A DNA stretch of 64,000 bases from RGIG9608 sp045602425 (GCA_045602425.1 JAZSBO010000021.1:124001-188000), one strand, 5' to 3'. Shown: positions 1 to 9,254, numbered from the stretch's first letter. Numbers and translations are program-made. Notes: generated from the sequence alone by a model not told the origin.

Positions 1-7
1 ATTTTGT

Positions 8-15
8 TATATTTG
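8..15 (+). promoter_or_regulatory. Possible -7 box (TATATTTG) just before the first gene
   Basis: TATATTTG matches the Bacteroidota -7 consensus TAnnTTTG. It ends 4 bases before the ATG at 20, so if used the transcript would be leaderless or nearly so. The -33 element would lie outside the window. It could be chance in AT-rich DNA. Confidence 0.3.
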
Positions 16-19
16 CCTT

Positions 20-1132
20 ATGCAAAAAATAGCAATAATAGGAGCAAGTTATCTGCAACTTCCATTAGTAGAAAAAGCAAAAATAATGGGGTTGGAAACT
101 CACTGTTTTGCATGGGAAACAAATGCAGTCTGTAAACATATTGCCGATTTTTTTCATCCTATTTCTATAACCGAAAAAGAAAAAATTTTATCAGTTTGTC
201 AGCAATTAAAAATAGACGGGATTCTAACTATAGCCTCCGATTTATCAGTAGAAACTGTGAATTATATTGCCGAAAAAATGGACTTAATAGCTAATCCTTA
301 TCAATATACATCACTTGTAACAAACAAGGTTGCGATGAGGAATGAATTATTAAAAAATAATATATCTTCGCCTTATTATATTACTGAAAAACAAGAAGAT
401 TATAATCTTTTCAAAATTCCATTTCCAGTCATAGTTAAACCAACAGACCGCTCCGGAAGTTTGGCTGTTGAAAAAGTAGAAAACTATGAAAACCTTATAA
501 AAGCTATACAAAAAGCAAAAGAAGTTTCGTTTTCTAAAGAAGTAATAATAGAACAATACATTGAGGGGAAAGAGGTAAGTGTAGAAAGCATTTCATGGCA
601 AGGCAAACACTATATTTTAGCAATAACGGACAAGGTTACTACCGATAGATATTTTGTGGAAATTGCACACCATCAACCTTCGATGTTAGCTAATGATGTT
701 CTTGATAAAATAAAAACTATAACATTAGCAGCATTGAACGCTTTGCACATCGAAAACGGAGCAGCACACACCGAAATAAAAATTTCTCCAAAAGGGGAGG
801 TTTTTATAATCGAAGTAGGAGCAAGAATGGGTGGCGATTTTATAGGTTCGCATTTGGTAGAGTTATCCACAGGATACGACTATCTAAAAGGTGTTATCGA
901 TGTAGCTTTAGGAAATTTCTCGGAACCTGTAATTCAAAAAAAACATTTTGCTGGAGTCTATTTTCTATCGGAGGAAACAAAAAAAATAGAAGAAATAATA
1001 AAAAATGCTGATAAATTTCCGTTTGTTGTAAAATCCGAAATTCTTACCAATAACTTAAAGAAACTACAATCGAGTGCTGATAGAAGTGGCTATTTGATTT
1101 ATAAAAGCGACAAACGAGAAAATCTTTTATAA
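20..1132 (+). CDS. ATP-grasp domain ligase of the polysaccharide locus
   Basis: This 370-residue protein has a carbamoyl-phosphate-synthase-like ATP-grasp layout: a Rossmann-like N-terminal part (starting MQKIAIIGAS), a nucleotide-binding lid with PVIVKPTDRSGS near residue 135 and VIIEQYIEGKEVSVE near 175, and a metal-binding end with FIIEVGARMGGDF near 265. The family forms amide or peptide bonds from a carboxylate, ATP and an amine. Beside sugar genes it most likely attaches an amino acid or other acid to an amino sugar, but the substrate is not visible. It is followed after 36 bases by a GT2 gene on the same strand. Base composition is AT-rich like the gyrA-side backbone. A second, unrelated-looking ATP-grasp gene lies at 7095. 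Confidence 0.8.
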   Translation: MQKIAIIGASYLQLPLVEKAKIMGLETHCFAWETNAVCKHIADFFHPISITEKEKILSVCQQLKIDGILTIASDLSVETVNYIAEKMDLIANPYQYTSLVTNKVAMRNELLKNNISSPYYITEKQEDYNLFKIPFPVIVKPTDRSGSLAVEKVENYENLIKAIQKAKEVSFSKEVIIEQYIEGKEVSVESISWQGKHYILAITDKVTTDRYFVEIAHHQPSMLANDVLDKIKTITLAALNALHIENGAAHTEIKISPKGEVFIIEVGARMGGDFIGSHLVELSTGYDYLKGVIDVALGNFSEPVIQKKHFAGVYFLSEETKKIEEIIKNADKFPFVVKSEILTNNLKKLQSSADRSGYLIYKSDKRENLL

Positions 1133-1168
1133 AAAAAGTGTATTTTCGCACAAATAAAACAAAAAAAC

Positions 1169-2116
1169 ATGCAACCATTGATATCTGTTGTTTCTCCTGT
1201 TTACAAAGCAGAAAATATCGTAGAAGAACTTGTAATGCGTATTGTTGAAAACGTAAAAAGTATTTCTGATAATTATGAAATAATTTTGGTTTGCGATGCT
1301 TCTCCCGATGCTTCGTGGGAGAAAATAAAGCAATGTTGTCAACAAAACCTAAAAGTTAAAGGTATAAACTTAAGTAAAAACTTTGGGCAAGAATACGCTA
1401 TAACAGCAGGTTTATACGAAGCTAAAGGCGAGTGGGTGATTGTAATAGATTGTGATTTGCAGGACGATCCGAAAGAAATACTAAATCTTTATGTTAAAGC
1501 ACAAGAAGGTTTTGATGTTGTTTTTGGAGAAAGAAAACTTCGAAAAGATTCATTTTTGAAACGAATCCAATCACGTGTTTTTTATGCTTTGTATAACTAT
1601 CTGACTGATACAAAACAAAATCCTAATATTGGAAATTTTGGTATTTTTAATTGTAAGGTTATAAAAAGTATTTTAGCGATGAACGATTCGGTTCGTTGCT
1701 TTACAACTATGGCAACATGGGTAGGTTTTAAGCAGGCAACCATTCCTATTGTTCATGAAGAACGTTATGAAGGAAAGTCAAGTTATTCGCTACGAAAACT
1801 ATTAAAGCTTTCGCAAAACATTATATTAACATTTTCGAACAAACCACTTTCGTTAATGGTAAAATTTGGATTCCTTCTTTCTGCTTTATCTTTTATGGTT
1901 GGTCTTTATTATTTTGTCCAATATATTTTAGGAATTACTGATGTTTCTGGATTTACATCGCTGATTATTTCGCTTTGGCTGATTGCTGGTCTGCTCATTA
2001 TGTTTATGGGAGTGTTAGGACTTTATTTGAGCAAGATTTTTGATAATACGAAAAATCGACCTCTTTACATTATCGAAGAAAAAATAAATTTTGATAATGC
2101 AGAAAATAAATTATAA
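1169..2116 (+). CDS. GT2 glycosyltransferase with two C-terminal membrane helices (GtrB/DPM1-like)
   Basis: The 315-residue protein starts with a GT-A fold (ISVVSPVYKAE), has the nucleotide-binding aspartates in CDASPDASW and a DxD-type metal site in VIDCDLQDDP near residue 95, and ends with two hydrophobic helices (about residues 228-252 and 262-290). This is the architecture of polyprenyl-phosphate glycosyltransferases such as GtrB/ArnC and dolichyl-phosphate mannose synthase, which load one sugar from a nucleotide donor onto a lipid carrier at the inner face of the membrane. The donor sugar cannot be read from the sequence. The following methyltransferase gene starts inside its last 20 bases, so the two are translationally coupled. 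Confidence 0.85.
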   Translation: MQPLISVVSPVYKAENIVEELVMRIVENVKSISDNYEIILVCDASPDASWEKIKQCCQQNLKVKGINLSKNFGQEYAITAGLYEAKGEWVIVIDCDLQDDPKEILNLYVKAQEGFDVVFGERKLRKDSFLKRIQSRVFYALYNYLTDTKQNPNIGNFGIFNCKVIKSILAMNDSVRCFTTMATWVGFKQATIPIVHEERYEGKSSYSLRKLLKLSQNIILTFSNKPLSLMVKFGFLLSALSFMVGLYYFVQYILGITDVSGFTSLIISLWLIAGLLIMFMGVLGLYLSKIFDNTKNRPLYIIEEKINFDNAENKL

Positions 2117-2768
2117 GAATATAAATAACTTTTATTCAGAGCGTTACGAAGAATATGGCTACTCGCCTAAATCTTTAGGATGGGATAAAGGGAAACAAAA
2201 TGTGCGTTTTGAAATTTTGACATCGCAATACGACTTTCAAGGAAAATCGTTGCTTGATATTGGTTGCGGATTTGGTGATTTATCGATATTTTTAGACAGA
2301 AAATACACGAACTATAAATACTTTGGCATTGATTTGTTGAAAGATTTTATAAGAGAAGCACGAGAACGAAATTCACAAGATTATAAAAGGTTTGAAAATG
2401 CTGATATTTTAGATTTTACACCACACCAAAATTATGATTTTGCCATTGCATCAGGAACGTTTAATCTTGCTTTACAAGATGCTGATAATTACGAATATTT
2501 AGACTATGTCTTTAAAAAAACGTTTGCTATTTGTAAAGATGGCTTTGCTTTTGATTTTTTGTCTGATAAGGTTGATTATCAACTAAAAGATTCTTTTCAT
2601 TATGCCCCTGAAAAAGTTTTATCCTTGGCATATAAATATTCACGAAATCTTGTTTTAAGAAACGATTATATGCCTTTTGAATTTGCAATCTTTTTGTTTA
2701 AAGACGATTCGTTTAAGAAAGAAGATACCTTGTTTTGTAAATATAAAAATGGACGAGATAACATTTAA
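2097..2768 (+). CDS. SAM-dependent methyltransferase, class I
   Basis: The ATG at 2097 gives 223 residues; an upstream TTG at 2091 is less likely. Motif I (LLDIGCGFGDLSIF) lies near residue 50 and the acidic ribose-binding segment (YFGIDLLKDFI) about 25 residues later, as in class I Rossmann-fold methyltransferases. Acceptor is unknown; in this setting a sugar hydroxyl, amine or carboxylate, or glycan chain capping, are possible. It overlaps the preceding GT2 gene by 20 bases and the following transaminase gene by 20 bases, so it belongs to the same AT-rich operon. Confidence 0.8.
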   Translation: MQKINYKNINNFYSERYEEYGYSPKSLGWDKGKQNVRFEILTSQYDFQGKSLLDIGCGFGDLSIFLDRKYTNYKYFGIDLLKDFIREARERNSQDYKRFENADILDFTPHQNYDFAIASGTFNLALQDADNYEYLDYVFKKTFAICKDGFAFDFLSDKVDYQLKDSFHYAPEKVLSLAYKYSRNLVLRNDYMPFEFAIFLFKDDSFKKEDTLFCKYKNGRDNI

Positions 2769-3879
2769 TAAACCATATTTGACGGGGAAAGAGACGGCTT
2801 ACATTTGCAAAGCTGTAAAGATGATGCAACTTTCAGGAAATGGAGAGTTTACAAAGCGTTGTCAAAGTTTTTTTGAAACGAAATATGGTTTTAAGAAATG
2901 TTTGCTCACAACGTCGTGTACCGATGCATTGGAAATGGCAGCGATGCTTTGTGATTTGCAACAAGGAGACGAAGTAATTGTGCCAAGCTATACGTTTGTT
3001 TCTACGGCATTGGCTTTTGTTCGCGAAGGAGCTAAAATTGTCTTTGCCGATTCGATGAGCGAAAATCCTAACATTGACGTCAATCAAATTGAAGCACTGA
3101 TAACACCACGTACAAAGGTAATTGTCCCTGTGCATTATGCTGGTGTTGCTTGCGATATGGATGCAATTATGGATATTGCCGAAAGGCACAACCTCATCGT
3201 TGTGGAAGATGCAGCGCAAGCCATTGATTCTTACTACAAAGGTCGGCCACTCGGAACGATAGGTCATTTATCTGCATTCTCTTTTCACGAAACAAAAAAT
3301 ATCATTTCTGGCGAGGGAGGAATGCTTTGCATTAACGATGAACGTTTCACTGCTAGAGCAGAAATTATTTGGGAAAAAGGCACAAATCGTGCGAAATTTT
3401 TCCGTGGAGAAATTGATAAATACAATTGGGTAGATACAGGAAGTTCTTTTCTTCCTTCTGAGATTATTGCCGCATTTCTTTGGGCTCAAATCGAAAGCAT
3501 GGAGCAAATACAGAAAAAGCGTAAATATTTGTGGAAAAAATATTACGAAATGTTATCCCCGTTAGCCGAAAAACAAAAAATAAAACTTCCGCAAATACCT
3601 GATTTTGCTACAAATAACGGACATCTGTTTTATCTTGTTTGTAACTCTCTACAAGAACGAACAATGTTAATTAATGAACTGAAAAAACACAATATTTTAG
3701 CACTTTTTCATTACCAAAGTCTGCACAAAAGCGATTACTATTTTGCTCTCCACGATGGGAGAATGTTAATCAATAGCGATATGTATACTGATTGTCTTGT
3801 TCGGCTTCCTATGTACTACGAGTTGCAAAACTCTGACATAGAAAGGATTTGCAATGTAATTGCCGAACTATATTGTTAA
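2749..3879 (+). CDS. rffA: dTDP-4-amino-4,6-dideoxygalactose transaminase (RffA/WecE type)
   Basis: Starting at the ATG at 2749 (MDEITFNKPYLTGKE) the protein has 376 residues and aligns from its first residues with the RffA/WecE branch of the DegT/DnrJ/EryC1 aminotransferases. The PLP-binding lysine is in SFHETKNIISGEGG (K183); VVEDAAQAIDSYYKG and the CTDALEMAA phosphate-binding segment are also present. The family aminates dTDP-4-keto-6-deoxyglucose to dTDP-Fuc4N using glutamate. A WecF-like Fuc4NAc transferase is encoded at 10146, which supports this substrate. The gene is AT-rich and ends the first operon; composition changes after it. Confidence 0.8.
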   Translation: MDEITFNKPYLTGKETAYICKAVKMMQLSGNGEFTKRCQSFFETKYGFKKCLLTTSCTDALEMAAMLCDLQQGDEVIVPSYTFVSTALAFVREGAKIVFADSMSENPNIDVNQIEALITPRTKVIVPVHYAGVACDMDAIMDIAERHNLIVVEDAAQAIDSYYKGRPLGTIGHLSAFSFHETKNIISGEGGMLCINDERFTARAEIIWEKGTNRAKFFRGEIDKYNWVDTGSSFLPSEIIAAFLWAQIESMEQIQKKRKYLWKKYYEMLSPLAEKQKIKLPQIPDFATNNGHLFYLVCNSLQERTMLINELKKHNILALFHYQSLHKSDYYFALHDGRMLINSDMYTDCLVRLPMYYELQNSDIERICNVIAELYC

Positions 3880-3886
3880 TTTTTCT

Positions 3887-3916
3887 TTTGTTTTTCTGTA
3901 AAAAATCGTAAAATTG
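3887..3916 (+). promoter_or_regulatory. Candidate sigma-ABfr-type promoter for the wzt operon
   Basis: TTTG at 3887-3890 and TAAAATTG at 3909-3916 are 18 bases apart, close to the Bacteroidota arrangement TTTG / TAnnTTTG. Transcription would start near 3922, giving a short leader before the GTG at 3945. The site lies between the AT-rich genes and the composition-shifted cluster, so it may drive the whole downstream run. Confidence 0.45.
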
Positions 3917-3944
3917 CAGTTAAATTGTTTAAAAAGAGACTGCA

Positions 3945-5228
3945 GTGAGTATAGCCATAGAATTTAACAACATTTCGAAGCAATATCGTTTAGGACTTGT
4001 CAGTACAAAAACATTGAGTCACGACTTGAACCGTTGGTGGCAAATGAACGTCTTACGCAAGGAAGATCCATATCTGAAAATTGGAGAAACCAACGATCGC
4101 TCATCCAAAGGTAATAGCGATTATGTCTGGGCTCTAAGAGATATAGATTTCAAAGTTGAGCAAGGAGATGTTGTTGGTATTATCGGCAAAAATGGTGCAG
4201 GGAAAAGTACTCTTTTAAAACTTTTAAGTAAAGTTACTGCCCCCACAACGGGAACTATTCGAGCTCGTGGACGCATTGCTTCACTCTTGGAGGTGGGCAC
4301 AGGTTTCCATCCTGAAATGACGGGTAGAGAAAATATCTTTATGAATGGGGCCATTCTTGGTATGTCTAAACGTGAAATTGCTTCTAAGCTCGATGAAATT
4401 GTTGATTTTTCCGGGTGTGAACGCTATTTGGATACACCCGTAAAGCGTTATTCGTCGGGTATGACCGTTCGTCTTGGTTTTGCCATTGCAGCTCATCTTG
4501 ATCCTGAAATTCTAGTGGTTGACGAGGTATTGGCCGTCGGCGACGCCGAGTTCCAAAAGAAAGCCATCGGCAAGATGCAAGACGTTTCCCGCGGTGAAGG
4601 TCGAACGGTACTCTTCGTGAGCCATAATATGACCAGCGTGAAGAGCTTGTGCAAGCATGGTATTATATTACAGAATGGTCAACTGGTAGATCAGGGTGAT
4701 ATAGAACCCATCGTTAGTCGTTATTTACGAGGTGATAGCGATGCTGATAATCATAAAAAATGGTCAACTCCGGAGATAAGAGGAGAGGGATTTGAATTGT
4801 TAGAATTAGGAGTGCGCAAGAAAGGAGGTTCTTATGACGATATAATACGTATGACAGATTCTATTGAAGTATATGTTCGCTATAGACTAATTGTTCCATT
4901 CAAAGAGTTTCATATAACAATGCATATGAAAAATGAAGAAGGTCAAAAAATGTTTTCTTTTTCAGGTGGAGGTGGCCGTTGCTACGAGCGCATACATGGT
5001 ATTGGTGAATATGAACAAATATGTGAAATTCCAGCGAACTATCTAAATTATGGTAAATATGCCTTGGATTTATATGCTGTTACAGATAGTCATCATTCAA
5101 TCGCACGTGATTATGATATTGTATCATTCTCCGTTGAAAATAAACCCCATGCAATAGGTACTTTTATGGGCAAAGAACCAGGTGATATTACACCTATTTT
5201 TGATTTTACTGAGAAGAAATTAAATTAA
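3945..5228 (+). CDS. wzt: ABC transporter ATP-binding subunit for O-antigen/capsule export (Wzt)
   Basis: This 427-residue protein starts at GTG 3945 (MSIAIEFNNISKQYRLG). The ATPase domain carries Walker A GKNGAGKSTLLK near residue 80, signature YSSGMTVRLG near 170, Walker B EILVVDEVLAVGD and the switch histidine in LFVSHNM. Residues from about 265 to the end form an extra beta-rich domain like the Wzt carbohydrate-binding domain that recognises the chain end before export. Such proteins work with a membrane permease (Wzm), normally encoded next door; none is found in this window. The DegT gene follows after 4 bases. Composition inside the gene is uneven, GC-richer around 4500-4650, hinting at a mosaic. 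Confidence 0.9.
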   Translation: MSIAIEFNNISKQYRLGLVSTKTLSHDLNRWWQMNVLRKEDPYLKIGETNDRSSKGNSDYVWALRDIDFKVEQGDVVGIIGKNGAGKSTLLKLLSKVTAPTTGTIRARGRIASLLEVGTGFHPEMTGRENIFMNGAILGMSKREIASKLDEIVDFSGCERYLDTPVKRYSSGMTVRLGFAIAAHLDPEILVVDEVLAVGDAEFQKKAIGKMQDVSRGEGRTVLFVSHNMTSVKSLCKHGIILQNGQLVDQGDIEPIVSRYLRGDSDADNHKKWSTPEIRGEGFELLELGVRKKGGSYDDIIRMTDSIEVYVRYRLIVPFKEFHITMHMKNEEGQKMFSFSGGGGRCYERIHGIGEYEQICEIPANYLNYGKYALDLYAVTDSHHSIARDYDIVSFSVENKPHAIGTFMGKEPGDITPIFDFTEKKLN

Positions 5229-5232
5229 TAGT

Positions 5233-6381
5233 ATGAGCGAAAAGAAATCGCAAATAACCGTTACTTCCCCTTTGCTTCCTCCTTTGGAGGAGTTTAACTC
5301 ATATTTGCAACAGATTTGGGATAGCAAATGGATTACCAATAATGGTCAGTTCCATCAGCAATTGGAGCAGGCACTCGCTGAGTATCTTGGAGTAGAGTAC
5401 CTATCACTATTTACCAATGGTACTTTGCCGCTCATTACGGCTTTCCAAGCACTGGGCATTCACGAGGGAGAAGTTATTACTACGCCCTATTCGTTTGTCG
5501 CGACGAGCCACTCTATTTGGTGGAATGGTCTAAAACCCGTGTTTGTTGATATTGAAGAGGATACTTGCGGCATTGACCCCAGCAAGATAGAAGCGGCTAT
5601 TACGCCCAATACCGTAGCTATCATGCCAGTGCATTGCTATGGCAAACCATGCAAGACTGCTGAAATTGATGCGATTGCTAAAAAGCATAATCTGAAAGTA
5701 ATCTACGACGCCGCGCACGCTTTTGGCGTCAGTGAGAACGGACAATCGGTGTTAAAGGCAGGTGATATCTCCACTTTGAGTTTCCATGCTACCAAGGTGT
5801 ATAATACGATTGAGGGGGGAGCACTGATTTGCCATTCTGCAGAGATGAAATACCATGTGGATAATCTAAAGAACTTTGGTTTCCGTGGTGAGACCACAGT
5901 AGTAGCTCCAGGTATCAATAGCAAGATGGACGAGATGCGTGCGGCATATGGCCTGCTCAATCTCCGCCAAGTGGACGCTGCTATTGAGGCTCGCAAACAA
6001 GTTGCCAAGCAATATGTGGACGCATTGCAAGATGTGCACGGTATAAAAATCTTCCAACCAATGGTTGACTCATTTGCCTCTAACCTTTCACCTTTAACCT
6101 CTAACCTCAACTACAGCTACTTCCCCATCTTCGTGGACGAGGAGCAATATGGTATATCTCGCGATGCGCTATATGAGAAGATGAAAGCGAATAATGTGTT
6201 AGGGCGTCGCTATTTCTATCCCTTGATTACAGACTTTGATCCGTATAAGGATATTCCAAGTGCCAACCCAGTTAATCTACCTGTGGCGAATAAGATTGCT
6301 AATCAGGTGATTTGCTTGCCGATGCATCATGCATTAAGCGAAGAGGATTTGAAACGAGTAATTGATTGTGTACGAGGATGA
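5233..6381 (+). CDS. DegT/DnrJ/EryC1 sugar aminotransferase, possibly dTDP-Qui4N type, with in-frame repeat insert
   Basis: This 382-residue PLP aminotransferase has the internal-aldimine lysine in SFHATKVYNTIEGG (K188), the phosphate site FTNGTLPLITA and VIYDAAHAFGV. The family transaminates 4-keto or 3-keto sugar nucleotides. The subtype resembles VioA-like 4-aminotransferases, and the next genes (WbqC, ATP-grasp) are of the kind that modify a 4-amino sugar, but the substrate is an inference. Residues about 281-293 (ASNLSPLTSNLN) are encoded by a heptanucleotide repeat at 6077-6111 that normal family members should lack. The stop overlaps the ATG of the WbqC gene (ATGA). Confidence 0.8.
   Translation: MSEKKSQITVTSPLLPPLEEFNSYLQQIWDSKWITNNGQFHQQLEQALAEYLGVEYLSLFTNGTLPLITAFQALGIHEGEVITTPYSFVATSHSIWWNGLKPVFVDIEEDTCGIDPSKIEAAITPNTVAIMPVHCYGKPCKTAEIDAIAKKHNLKVIYDAAHAFGVSENGQSVLKAGDISTLSFHATKVYNTIEGGALICHSAEMKYHVDNLKNFGFRGETTVVAPGINSKMDEMRAAYGLLNLRQVDAAIEARKQVAKQYVDALQDVHGIKIFQPMVDSFASNLSPLTSNLNYSYFPIFVDEEQYGISRDALYEKMKANNVLGRRYFYPLITDFDPYKDIPSANPVNLPVANKIANQVICLPMHHALSEEDLKRVIDCVRG
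6077..6111 (+). repeat. Heptanucleotide tandem repeat inserted in frame in the DegT gene
   Basis: Five consecutive 7-mers: CCTCTAA, CCTTTCA, CCTTTAA, CCTCTAA, CCTCAAC. The reading frame turns them into an L-S-P-L-T-S-N-L peptide. Four other genic copies are at 21772, 22714, 30011 and 30221; intergenic relatives are at 18460, 22515, 24071, 30606 and 30690. Confidence 0.85.
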
Positions 6382-7067
6382 AATTAGGCATCATGCAACC
6401 ATATTTTATGCCGTATATCGGTTATTGGCAGTTGATGGCAGCTGTTGATACGTATGTGATATATGATGATGTGAATTACATCAAAAAAGGCTGGATAAAT
6501 AGGAATAATATATTAGTGAATAATGATAAGCAGTTATTTACTATTTCTTTGAACGGAGCGAGTCAGAATAAATTAATCAACGAAATCACTATAGCGGATG
6601 ATTTTACTAAATTACGCAAAACTATACATATGGCGTATCATAAGGCTCCATACTATAATGATGTAATGGCATTATTGGATAAGATATTTTCCTATCAGTC
6701 AAGTAATTTAGCAGATTTTATAGCAAATAGTATTGAATTAGTGTGCCAATATTTAGATATACAAACTAAAATAATAATGTCTTCTGATATAGAAAAAGAT
6801 AATTCACTAAAAGGTCAGGATAAAATATTGGAAATATGTAAATTGTTAAATGCAGATACATATTATAACGCTATCGGTGGTCAAGAATTGTATGATAAAA
6901 GTGTTTTTGAAAAAGAAAATATAAAGTTATGCTTTTTGAAATCTGATATCCCAGAATATTCTCAATATAACAATAATTTTGTTCCAGGATTATCCATCAT
7001 AGATGTATTGATGTTCAATAATCCGATGCTAGTGAACAAAATGTTAATTGATTATACACTAGTATAA
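6378..7067 (+). CDS. WbqC family protein
   Basis: From the ATG at 6378, which overlaps the preceding stop as ATGA, the protein has 229 residues and begins MKLGIMQPYFMPYIGYWQL, the hallmark of the WbqC family (also YDDVNYIKKGWINRN near residue 33). These proteins sit in O-antigen clusters next to DegT aminotransferases and are thought to help modify the resulting amino sugar; their chemistry is not well established. The neighbours here (aminotransferase upstream, ATP-grasp ligase downstream) fit that role. The gene is AT-rich compared with the upstream aminotransferase. Confidence 0.85.
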   Translation: MKLGIMQPYFMPYIGYWQLMAAVDTYVIYDDVNYIKKGWINRNNILVNNDKQLFTISLNGASQNKLINEITIADDFTKLRKTIHMAYHKAPYYNDVMALLDKIFSYQSSNLADFIANSIELVCQYLDIQTKIIMSSDIEKDNSLKGQDKILEICKLLNADTYYNAIGGQELYDKSVFEKENIKLCFLKSDIPEYSQYNNNFVPGLSIIDVLMFNNPMLVNKMLIDYTLV

Positions 7068-7094
7068 TTAGCTCTAACATAGGGTTGTAGAAAC

Positions 7095-8351
7095 ATGAAA
7101 AGAAGAAAAATATTAATATTGGGAGGTACTAAACAAACTTGTGAGATTGTAGATGAAGCTCATAAGCTTGGGTTAGAGGTGTATGTTACTGATTACAATG
7201 TAGATTCTCCAGCAAAAGCTTTAGCCGATCATAGTTTTATGGTTAGTGCTACAAATGTTGATGAGGTAGTTCAGTTAATAAAGGAACATAAGATAGAAGG
7301 TGTACTTTTTGGTTATGCAGATGTACTTATGTCTAGTTATGTTGATATTTGTCAGCAAGCGGGTCTTCCTTGTTATACAACGCACAATCTCAACAAATTG
7401 ACATTAGATAAGAAGTATTTTAAAAATAGATGTGAGCAATACGGAATACCTACCATAAAAGAATATTCATTTGATGACATTGAGCAAGATAAAATTGTAT
7501 TTCCTGTCATAGTTAAGCCTATTGATAATAGTGGAGCGAGGGGGATTTTTATTTGTCGCAATATATCGGAATTAGTAGAGTTTTACAATGAATCTTTAGC
7601 TTATTCAAAGAACAAAAGTGTTATAATTGAACAATATTGTGATTCTCCAGAGGCTACTGCATTCTATTATGCGCATCATGGTAAGGTGTGTCTGTTAGGT
7701 TTTGCTGATAGGCATATGTTGCAGTACAATGACCAAAATTTGCCTTTACCCATTGGTTATACTTTCCCATCTATCAAATACGATATACTGAAAGAGGAAT
7801 TGGAAATAACTATAGTGGAGATGTTAGAACAAGAGGGCATGAAAGAAGGATTTATGTTTATACAAGGCTTTATTCATAACAATACTTTTGTTCCATACGA
7901 ATCTGGATATCGGTTGACAGCATCCATGGAGCATCATTTGTTTGAACATAACTATGGATTTAATCACATTTCTGCACTTGTTAGATATGCAGTTGGTCTA
8001 GAGGTTGATGATAAATTGATAGAACAAATAGATCCTACTTGTGGACATTATGCCAATGTGACTTTATTGCTAAATAAAGGAACTATTGCTCAGTATGTTG
8101 GTTTAGATGATGTGCAGAACCACCCTAATGTATTACATACCTTTGTATCATATCCAATCGGAACTACAATCACGGATCAGCAATATGGAAAATTATCACA
8201 AGTGGGTATTCGTGTACTTCTCTATGCTGAAAATATTGGTTCGCTGATTGCTCTGATGGACTATGTTAAGAATACTCTTTTTGTATTAGATGAAAAGGGG
8301 CAGAATATGTTAATAACAAGTTATTCATATAGTAGTATACCTCAAAATTAA
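7095..8351 (+). CDS. ATP-grasp ligase, probably acting on an amino sugar
   Basis: The 418-residue protein begins with a Rossmann-like segment (KILILGGTKQTCEIVDEA), followed by ATP-grasp motifs FPVIVKPIDNSGARGI near residue 140 and SVIIEQYCDSPEAT near 180, and a C-terminal PurT/PurK-like part. ATP-grasp enzymes activate a carboxylate as acyl phosphate and couple it to an amine. With WbqC and a DegT aminotransferase directly upstream, the plausible job is acylating the 4-amino group of a sugar, possibly with an amino acid. This is inference from context. Its stop shares one base with the start of the following epimerase gene. Confidence 0.75.
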   Translation: MKRRKILILGGTKQTCEIVDEAHKLGLEVYVTDYNVDSPAKALADHSFMVSATNVDEVVQLIKEHKIEGVLFGYADVLMSSYVDICQQAGLPCYTTHNLNKLTLDKKYFKNRCEQYGIPTIKEYSFDDIEQDKIVFPVIVKPIDNSGARGIFICRNISELVEFYNESLAYSKNKSVIIEQYCDSPEATAFYYAHHGKVCLLGFADRHMLQYNDQNLPLPIGYTFPSIKYDILKEELEITIVEMLEQEGMKEGFMFIQGFIHNNTFVPYESGYRLTASMEHHLFEHNYGFNHISALVRYAVGLEVDDKLIEQIDPTCGHYANVTLLLNKGTIAQYVGLDDVQNHPNVLHTFVSYPIGTTITDQQYGKLSQVGIRVLLYAENIGSLIALMDYVKNTLFVLDEKGQNMLITSYSYSSIPQN

Positions 8352-9229
8352 TGTGTATGAAAACGATAGCGATAACAGGTGCTAGTGGAAATCTAGGGGG
8401 ATTACTCGTAGAACATCTATTACAAACAACTGATTGGGAGATTATTACATTTTCTTCTAATGACATAGATAAATGGATGAATAATCCACGAATTCATCAA
8501 TATAGAAATGCACAAATATTAGATGTCTTTCCTGCGTTGCAGGTTGATATACTTGTGCATTTTGCTTTTGCTCGTCGTTTCCGTTCAAACGCAGATATAG
8601 CTTCTAGTTTAGATTTCTCTGAAAAAGTCTTTAAGGCGGTAAAGAATCATACTACCTGTAGATTAGTAAATATATCTACTGTAGGAGTCTATGCTGCAAG
8701 CGAAGATTATATGGATGAAGATGCACTCATTGGTCCTGATACGATATATGGTATGGCTAAATACGCATCTGAGGTTCTAATGCGTTCAATATTTGAGGGA
8801 GTACTAGATAGAACAACGAATCTTCGTTTAGGAGGTGTAGCACAAAGTCAGAGAATATTGCCTGTATTTATTGAAAATGCTTGCAAAAATCATCAAATCA
8901 ATATAACTGGAGGGACACAACAATTTTCTTGGATTGATATAGATGATGCTATCACTGCTATTGCTGCAGCACTTTATATAGATAAATGGCAACCAAGTTA
9001 CAATATCACATTAGATAAAAAGCGTTATTTGATTACTGATATAGCTAAGATGGTAGCAACTCAAACTGAAAAATTGGGTCATGGAAAAGTGGATGTGTGT
9101 GTGATCCCCCAAGATGTTCATTTATGTGTTGGTTGGACTTCTCAACGCTTTATAAATGATTCAGGATGGACACCAAAGGTATCATTAGAAGCGACTATAG
9201 AAAAAATGTATGATATGCATGCTAATTAA
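8351..9229 (+). CDS. NAD-dependent epimerase/dehydratase (extended SDR)
   Basis: This 292-residue protein has the SDR dinucleotide motif TGASGNLGG near residue 10, and the catalytic Y-x-x-x-K as YGMAKYASE near residue 138 with the preceding serine/threonine in NISTVGVY. It belongs to the UDP-glucose 4-epimerase-like extended SDR group, which epimerises, reduces or dehydrates nucleotide sugars. The exact reaction is not identifiable. A second possible start lies at 8357. It lies between the ATP-grasp gene and a left-handed beta-helix transferase, in an AT-rich patch. Confidence 0.8.
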   Translation: MCMKTIAITGASGNLGGLLVEHLLQTTDWEIITFSSNDIDKWMNNPRIHQYRNAQILDVFPALQVDILVHFAFARRFRSNADIASSLDFSEKVFKAVKNHTTCRLVNISTVGVYAASEDYMDEDALIGPDTIYGMAKYASEVLMRSIFEGVLDRTTNLRLGGVAQSQRILPVFIENACKNHQINITGGTQQFSWIDIDDAITAIAAALYIDKWQPSYNITLDKKRYLITDIAKMVATQTEKLGHGKVDVCVIPQDVHLCVGWTSQRFINDSGWTPKVSLEATIEKMYDMHAN

Positions 9230-9254
9230 TTGTATAAATCAGGATTGAAATAAT

